Assembly (NCBI GenBank): GCA_016787575.1
Contig: JAEUUO010000019.1
Coordinates: 164,142-228,141 of the forward strand
Source of the DNA: Saprospiraceae bacterium
GTDB lineage: Bacteria; Bacteroidota; Bacteroidia; Chitinophagales; Saprospiraceae
Length of the DNA stretch: 64,000 nt
Direction of reading: 5' to 3'
Part shown: positions 59,522 to 64,000 of the stretch, one piece after another
Numbering within the stretch: the stretch's first letter is position 1
Layout: every line of letters begins with the position of its first letter
Translations under genes and position numbers: made by a program
The notes under the pieces: generated by a model
The model's database searches: none
Seen by the model: the letters and a program-made list of their open reading frames with translations, nothing else
What the model was told of the DNA's origin: nothing

Positions 59522-60037
59522 TTAAGCATTCAACAACTTCTCTAAATAACTTACATTGCATTTATTTTGTCCAAAATCACCAAACAGATTCAAATATCTG
59601 GATTTTGATTTTAAGACATATTCAGTTGCGTCATCATTTAAAGCATTAAACTGAATCACAATTTTTTCAGTTTTCCAAAAGTCTTCATTTAAATCTATAT
59701 TAATTACATTTAGATGTGTATAAAATACACTGTCTTTAAATTTGAAATCGCTTTTTAATCTATTCAATGCATTTACGCTGTCTAGTTTACTGATAATTAT
59801 TTTCTGAAATTCCGGTATTACTGCAAAACTTAAATCAGATGAATCAATTTTTAATCCATTCGAGCGGTAATTAAAATATTTAAATACTACAATAAATAAG
59901 GTCAGAAATCCAGCATTTATAAACATCCTTATAAAATCAATTGATATAGAGGAATTTGATAATAAGCTGATTACGTTAAAAATAAGTACAACTGGTATTG
60001 AAATAATTAATTGCCGTAGAATATAAAGCAAAATCAT
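59522..60037 (-). CDS. small membrane protein of unknown function
   Basis: 171 residues: two hydrophobic helices (about 3-27 and 33-53), then a soluble domain of about 110 residues with a TEKIVIQFNALNDDATEYVL strand pattern. Family not recognised. It lies between a NADH dehydrogenase gene and the end of the giant surface protein and is probably expressed independently. Real gene judged from length, composition and tidy intergenic spacing. Confidence 0.6.
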   Translation of the reverse strand: MILLYILRQLIISIPVVLIFNVISLLSNSSISIDFIRMFINAGFLTLFIVVFKYFNYRSNGLKIDSSDLSFAVIPEFQKIIISKLDSVNALNRLKSDFKFKDSVFYTHLNVINIDLNEDFWKTEKIVIQFNALNDDATEYVLKSKSRYLNLFGDFGQNKCNVSYLEKLLNA

Positions 60038-60077
60038 AGCTGAGAATATTTTTATTTTAACCTTAATAAAAATCAGA

Positions 60078-60116
60078 ACTCAAATCTTAAGTCTAAACAG
60101 AACTTAAGATTTGAGT
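60078..60116 (-). terminator. hairpin terminator for the giant surface-protein gene
   Basis: ACTCAAATCTTAAGT (60078-60092) and ACTTAAGATTTGAGT (60102-60116) form a perfect 15-base stem with a 9-base loop, seven bases after the stop codon. On the minus strand a T-rich tract follows. Confidence 0.75.
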
Positions 60117-60123
60117 CCAATGA

Positions 60124-63100
60124 TTACTTCATTATCAACAAAGTCTGTACAGACTTACCTAAATTATTCTTTAAAACAATTCGGTAAACCCCTGCCGCTC
60201 CATTTTTAAATTCGTTTGAATTCATTGTAAGTCGCTCTGTGATTCCGGTTATTCGCTGCGTCCAGACTTTCTCTCCCATTAAATTATAAATCTCCAAATA
60301 ACCATCTTCTACAATGGCATCAAATACCAATTCAAACACACCGTAATTTGGATTAGGTACTATGCGGAAAGGCAATCCATTTTCTGGATCATCTCCATTC
60401 CTTTGCGGATCATCTGGATCACCCAATAGGCCTTTATAAATATCCGTGTATCCTTGCAAGCCTTCCGGACACGATTTACATGGTCCTAAGTATTCATTTG
60501 GCCCCGGATTCGTAGTCCATGTTAAATAATTTACGCAGGAAGTTGTACACTTTCCGTTCGTTCCAATTTTTGCAATATAAACCCGATTTGGATTGGTCCC
60601 GCACTTCCAGGTACTCTTGACTTTAGGGAAAATTGGTGGATACTTACAATCAGGCTTGCCATCTCCATCATTGTCAACTTTATCATCCCCACCAGGACAT
60701 ACATCACAGACATCCCAGACTCCATCGCAATCTGAATCTTGTGTATTAGATATGGTGACTGTTGCTGTACATGTACTCGTATTCCCAGTAACATCCCTCA
60801 CTTCAACCGTAACTGTTGTTACTTTACTACTTGAACATGTAAATGTACTTGGCGTTACAGTTTTCTTAGTAATACCACAATTGTCTTTTGCAAACGAAAT
60901 AACACTGTCAGCTGTTATTGTTTTTGTTCCACTTGGAGGCAATACAATGCTGATGTTTTTACAAGTCAATTTAGGCGCAAGTCCATCTCTGATTTTCAAA
61001 TCAGCCTCACAGGTATCAGACAATCCGGTAGAATCGGTAACTGTAAGGATAACTTTTCTGGAAGGAATGTCATCGCAACCATACACATAACGATTTAACT
61101 TCATGGATTTTATACCACAGTTATCTGTTGATCCCGCATTGATATTGTTAACAGTAATTGTGTAATTTCCGGTAGAATCCAATTGAATGGAATCTCCTTT
61201 GCAACGAGCAACCGGAGGTTCAATTTCAAAAATTGTAATTGCAAATGAACACGTAGAAGTGTTACCGCAATTATCGGTAGCTGTCCATACGATGGTGTGA
61301 ACTCCCACAGGAAGCTGAGCGCCTGATAATGTACTGTTATTATTCCAATTATTTGTTACAGTTGAAGGATCAAAGCAATCGTCTGTAGCAGTTGCATCCA
61401 ACTCATTATTTACCACAGTATAATGGCATTTGGTAGTATCCGCTTTTCGTGACAATGAACTTCCTGATGGACATGTAATTACAGGACCCAAAGTATCCTT
61501 GATGGTAATGACTTGTTTTGTATTTCCAACAGTAGAATTACCACACTCATCCGTCACGGTCCAGGTTCTGTAAACTTTAGATACACAATCTGCGATGGCT
61601 GCAGAATCACGGTACGTTGCAGTTGGATTTTGATCACACGCATCGCTAATATTTGATGGATAACCCGTAATATCGGGTACATCGTCAAAATCACAAAGTT
61701 TAGCATCACGATAACCCTGAATTTGGAAATTGTCTATGTGAAGATCCTTAGGATCCGTATTGGAACCACCGGAATATCGAATTCTAATATAGAATTGCGT
61801 CGGATAAGATATGCCGGGCACGGTAGCAGTACATTCAACCCATGAACCTGTAGTCAAAGCGGTATTGCTAAAAGCAGTCCAATTTGCAGCATCTGTACTT
61901 ACTTCCATAATTAAATTTGTAGCACTGCCATTTCCTTTACGGAATGCCTGAACATAAACTTTAAAGTTGGTAAATGCGGCGAGATTTCGACCGGCAATGT
62001 TGAATTGCCAATTGCCTCCGGATGAGAATGAATTAGCGACCGTTAATGCTTTACCTGCCACAGGATTATTAGCAAACGCCAAAGCGCCTGATACCGTTCC
62101 ATTGGTTCGCATAAATGCGTTGGAAGTATTATCTATGACAGATGTTATACCACTGTATAATTTTGGAGCTAATGAAACATACGAATTTCCAAAATTAAAA
62201 TCATAATTAACCAATGTTGCAGTGCCCGCATTTGTGCGCTTGTTATATATGATAATATCATTTGGCATCGTGAAAGTTGGAGCTTTGTTGTCAACCAATG
62301 TTATTGTTTGAACGCAATCATCCGTACCACCACATCGGTCAGTAATTGTCCAAGTTCTATTTATAATATAATTTCCGGAACAAGATCCAGGTACAACCTG
62401 ATCCTGATAAGTTATGGTACCATTATCTCCACATCCATCCAGACCGGTTGGATTGCCAGTTCTTGCCGGTAATGTTGATTCATCGCAATTTATAGTAATA
62501 TTGCTTGGACAAGTAATTTGCGGAGCAGCTAAAGGAATCACTGCAAATGTAGCTGAACACGTTTTAGGCGATTCACAACTACTAGTAACCGTAAATTGAA
62601 CTGTTTTGCTACCTCCACAGACGTTTGGTGCTCCATTGTTATTGTTTGCAATAGTAACATTACATCCACCCGTAGTTTTAATACTATTAAGCCAATTTAC
62701 AAAAGCAGTATCAACATCAAATTGTGTTCTGCATCCATTTAAATTGATATCTATCGGACACGTAACATTTAAATTGGCCGGTGCAGATACAGTAAATGTA
62801 GCACTGCAGGTTACAGGATTTTCACAGGAACTAGTAGCCGTAAATATGACTGTTTTAGAACCCCCGCATGCTGCAGGTGCACCGTTGTTATTATTGGTAA
62901 CATTTGTATTGCAGCCACCTGTTACATTTAATGTTGCTAACCAATCTGAAAACTTCTGGTTTATAGCTGCCTGAGTTTGACATGCCACCTCTGTTACATT
63001 TACCGGACAAGTCATAGCTACTGCAGGTGCTTGAGCAACTGTAAACACAGAACTACACGTTACTTGATTTTGGCACGTAGATGTAACTGTAAAAGTTACA

Positions 63101-64000
63101 GTAGTTGATCCACCACAAGCAGCAGGAGCACCTCCATTATTATTTGAAAGCACACTTGCACAACCACCAGTTACGCTCGCTGTAGCTAACCAATCAGAAA
63201 ATTTCTGATTAATCTGTGCTTGAGTCTGGCAAGCTGCTTCTGAATGATTATCTGGACAAGTTAAAATAACTTGAGGCGCGTTGGTTACTGTAAAGCTTGC
63301 TGTACAAGTTTTAGGTGATTCGCAATCTGAAGTTACCGTAAACGTAACAGTGGTAGATCCTCCACAAGCCTGAGGCGCACCTGTATTGTTGTTTGTCAAT
63401 ACAGGGTTGCAGCCACCGGAAGTCGAAACAGTAGCTAACCAATTACTAAATTTTGTGTCGATTTGTGTTTGCGTTTGACATGCTGCTTCTGTTACATTAT
63501 TTGGACAATTTAAAACAACTGAAGGAGCTGCAGTAACCGTAAATGTTGCCGTACAAGATTTCGGATTTTCACAGGTAGAAGTAACAGTAAAAGTCACTGT
63601 GGTTGATCCACCACACGCTTGTGGAGCCCCTACATTGTTGTTAGAAATACTTGCATTGCAACCGCCACTAAATACCACAGAATTTAACCACGTATTAAAT
63701 TTAGTATTGATGCTTGCCTGAGTTTGACAAGAAGCTTCTGTTACATTTGTTGGGCAAGTCAATACGACTGGAGAATTCAACACTGTAAAACTTGCAGTAC
63801 AAGTTTTCGGAGCTTCACAATCGGAGGTAACTGTAAATGTTACAGTTGTTGATCCACCGCATGCATTAGGAGCTCCGGTATTATTATTTGACAAAGATCT
63901 ATTACATCCACCGGAACTTGTAGTTGTCGCTAACCAAGCAGTAAATTTAGAATCAATGCTTGCTTGTGTTTGACAAGCTGCTTCTGTCACATTGCTCGCA
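60124..64000 (-). CDS. giant T9SS surface protein with HYR-like repeats (N-terminus beyond window)
   Basis: The frame is open to the right edge, so only the last 1291 residues are seen. In order from the visible start: six tandem cysteine-rich units of about 83 residues (each with EAACQTQ- or NGCRTQ-type and ACGGS/T-TVTF-type cores); an HYR-like domain opening CPSNITINCDES; a jelly-roll-like domain (about residues 582-760) that seems to interrupt the next HYR-like unit; further HYR-like units; a calcium-binding thrombospondin-3-like stretch (DSDCDGVWDVCDVCPGGDD, about 1085); and a T9SS type-A-like sorting domain (about 1208-1288) starting VPNPNYGVFEL. Likely an adhesin or surface-layer-type protein. 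Residue numbers count from the GTG at 63990, which is an internal Val codon, not a start. Confidence 0.88.
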   Translation of the reverse strand, partial: ASNVTEAACQTQASIDSKFTAWLATTTSSGGCNRSLSNNNTGAPNACGGSTTVTFTVTSDCEAPKTCTASFTVLNSPVVLTCPTNVTEASCQTQASINTKFNTWLNSVVFSGGCNASISNNNVGAPQACGGSTTVTFTVTSTCENPKSCTATFTVTAAPSVVLNCPNNVTEAACQTQTQIDTKFSNWLATVSTSGGCNPVLTNNNTGAPQACGGSTTVTFTVTSDCESPKTCTASFTVTNAPQVILTCPDNHSEAACQTQAQINQKFSDWLATASVTGGCASVLSNNNGGAPAACGGSTTVTFTVTSTCQNQVTCSSVFTVAQAPAVAMTCPVNVTEVACQTQAAINQKFSDWLATLNVTGGCNTNVTNNNNGAPAACGGSKTVIFTATSSCENPVTCSATFTVSAPANLNVTCPIDINLNGCRTQFDVDTAFVNWLNSIKTTGGCNVTIANNNNGAPNVCGGSKTVQFTVTSSCESPKTCSATFAVIPLAAPQITCPSNITINCDESTLPARTGNPTGLDGCGDNGTITYQDQVVPGSCSGNYIINRTWTITDRCGGTDDCVQTITLVDNKAPTFTMPNDIIIYNKRTNAGTATLVNYDFNFGNSYVSLAPKLYSGITSVIDNTSNAFMRTNGTVSGALAFANNPVAGKALTVANSFSSGGNWQFNIAGRNLAAFTNFKVYVQAFRKGNGSATNLIMEVSTDAANWTAFSNTALTTGSWVECTATVPGISYPTQFYIRIRYSGGSNTDPKDLHIDNFQIQGYRDAKLCDFDDVPDITGYPSNISDACDQNPTATYRDSAAIADCVSKVYRTWTVTDECGNSTVGNTKQVITIKDTLGPVITCPSGSSLSRKADTTKCHYTVVNNELDATATDDCFDPSTVTNNWNNNSTLSGAQLPVGVHTIVWTATDNCGNTSTCSFAITIFEIEPPVARCKGDSIQLDSTGNYTITVNNINAGSTDNCGIKSMKLNRYVYGCDDIPSRKVILTVTDSTGLSDTCEADLKIRDGLAPKLTCKNISIVLPPSGTKTITADSVISFAKDNCGITKKTVTPSTFTCSSSKVTTVTVEVRDVTGNTSTCTATVTISNTQDSDCDGVWDVCDVCPGGDDKVDNDGDGKPDCKYPPIFPKVKSTWKCGTNPNRVYIAKIGTNGKCTTSCVNYLTWTTNPGPNEYLGPCKSCPEGLQGYTDIYKGLLGDPDDPQRNGDDPENGLPFRIVPNPNYGVFELVFDAIVEDGYLEIYNLMGEKVWTQRITGITERLTMNSNEFKNGAAGVYRIVLKNNLGKSVQTLLIMK
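62522..64000. repeat. in-frame tandem repeats of 246-249 bases encoding HYR-like units
   Basis: The Cys codon of the CP-x-N motif that opens each unit falls at about 63756, 63507, 63258, 63009 and 62760, four intervals of exactly 249 bases; the partial unit at the right edge is 246 bases from its neighbour. Each unit encodes six conserved cysteines. Identity falls from right to left, with the last unit (62.5-62.8 kb) the most diverged. Confidence 0.85.

Noticed and set aside
62522..64000. Possible CRISPR-like array from the regular repeats
   Set aside because: The period is about 249 bases, there are no short palindromic repeats with unique spacers, and the whole stretch is one open frame encoding conserved cysteine-rich units.

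Overview
The window is a contiguous piece of chromosome from a member of the Bacteroidota. It is most like the Saprospiraceae and relatives, but that rank is inference. The DNA is AT-rich. Several starts are preceded by a TAnnTTTG box, the -7 element of the Bacteroidota housekeeping sigma factor, and strong Shine-Dalgarno sequences are scarce. Many secreted proteins end in a type IX secretion (T9SS) sorting domain, and there are DUF1800/DUF1501 and HYR-like proteins. I saw no tRNA, rRNA, CRISPR array, insertion sequence, integrase or prophage. Most of the window is ordinary core genome interleaved with genes for secreted proteins.

Layout. 1-4.2 kb: a probable operon of glnS (5' end missing), pyrR, pyrB and a glycosyltransferase. 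4.2-10.4 kb: a TlpA-like thiol-disulfide protein, a lipoprotein of the vanadium haloperoxidase/PAP2 fold that appears to have lost its catalytic residues, and a large AsmA-like protein. 10.4-15.6 kb: a fused double-ATPase ABC protein, fmt, a small SPOR-like protein, an LptF/LptG permease and a cysteine-rich lipoprotein. 15.8-21.5 kb, minus strand: two M43 metalloproteases, sucC, xseA and xseB, packed with almost no gaps. 21.5-31 kb: mdh with a redoxin, tilS, panB-mltG, lipoproteins, and dnaK behind a sigma-54-like promoter. 31.2-40.6 kb: a one-strand block of DUF1800, DUF1501, a modular secreted protein and an M4 metalloprotease. 40.9-47.1 kb: pyrG, a SpoU-type RNA methyltransferase, surE-lpxB and holA. 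47.1-55 kb: alpha-2-macroglobulin with PBP1C. 55.1-60 kb: a PorV/PorQ-like outer-membrane protein, pepT with a LON-domain protein, and a type II NADH dehydrogenase. 60.1-64 kb: the C-terminal part of a very large repetitive T9SS surface protein that runs off the right edge.

How the genes fit together. Pyrimidine synthesis appears twice (pyrB/pyrR and pyrG). Envelope building and defence is the largest theme: lpxB, LptF/G, mltG, pbpC with A2M, AsmA and the glycosyltransferase. Secretion to the cell surface is the second: five proteins carry recognisable T9SS-type C-terminal domains and a sixth, the DUF1501 protein, may. The most unusual items are the degenerate haloperoxidase-like lipoprotein, the in-frame tandem repeats of 246-249 bases in the giant surface protein, a jelly-roll-like domain apparently inserted into one of its HYR-like domains, and the dnaK promoter region.
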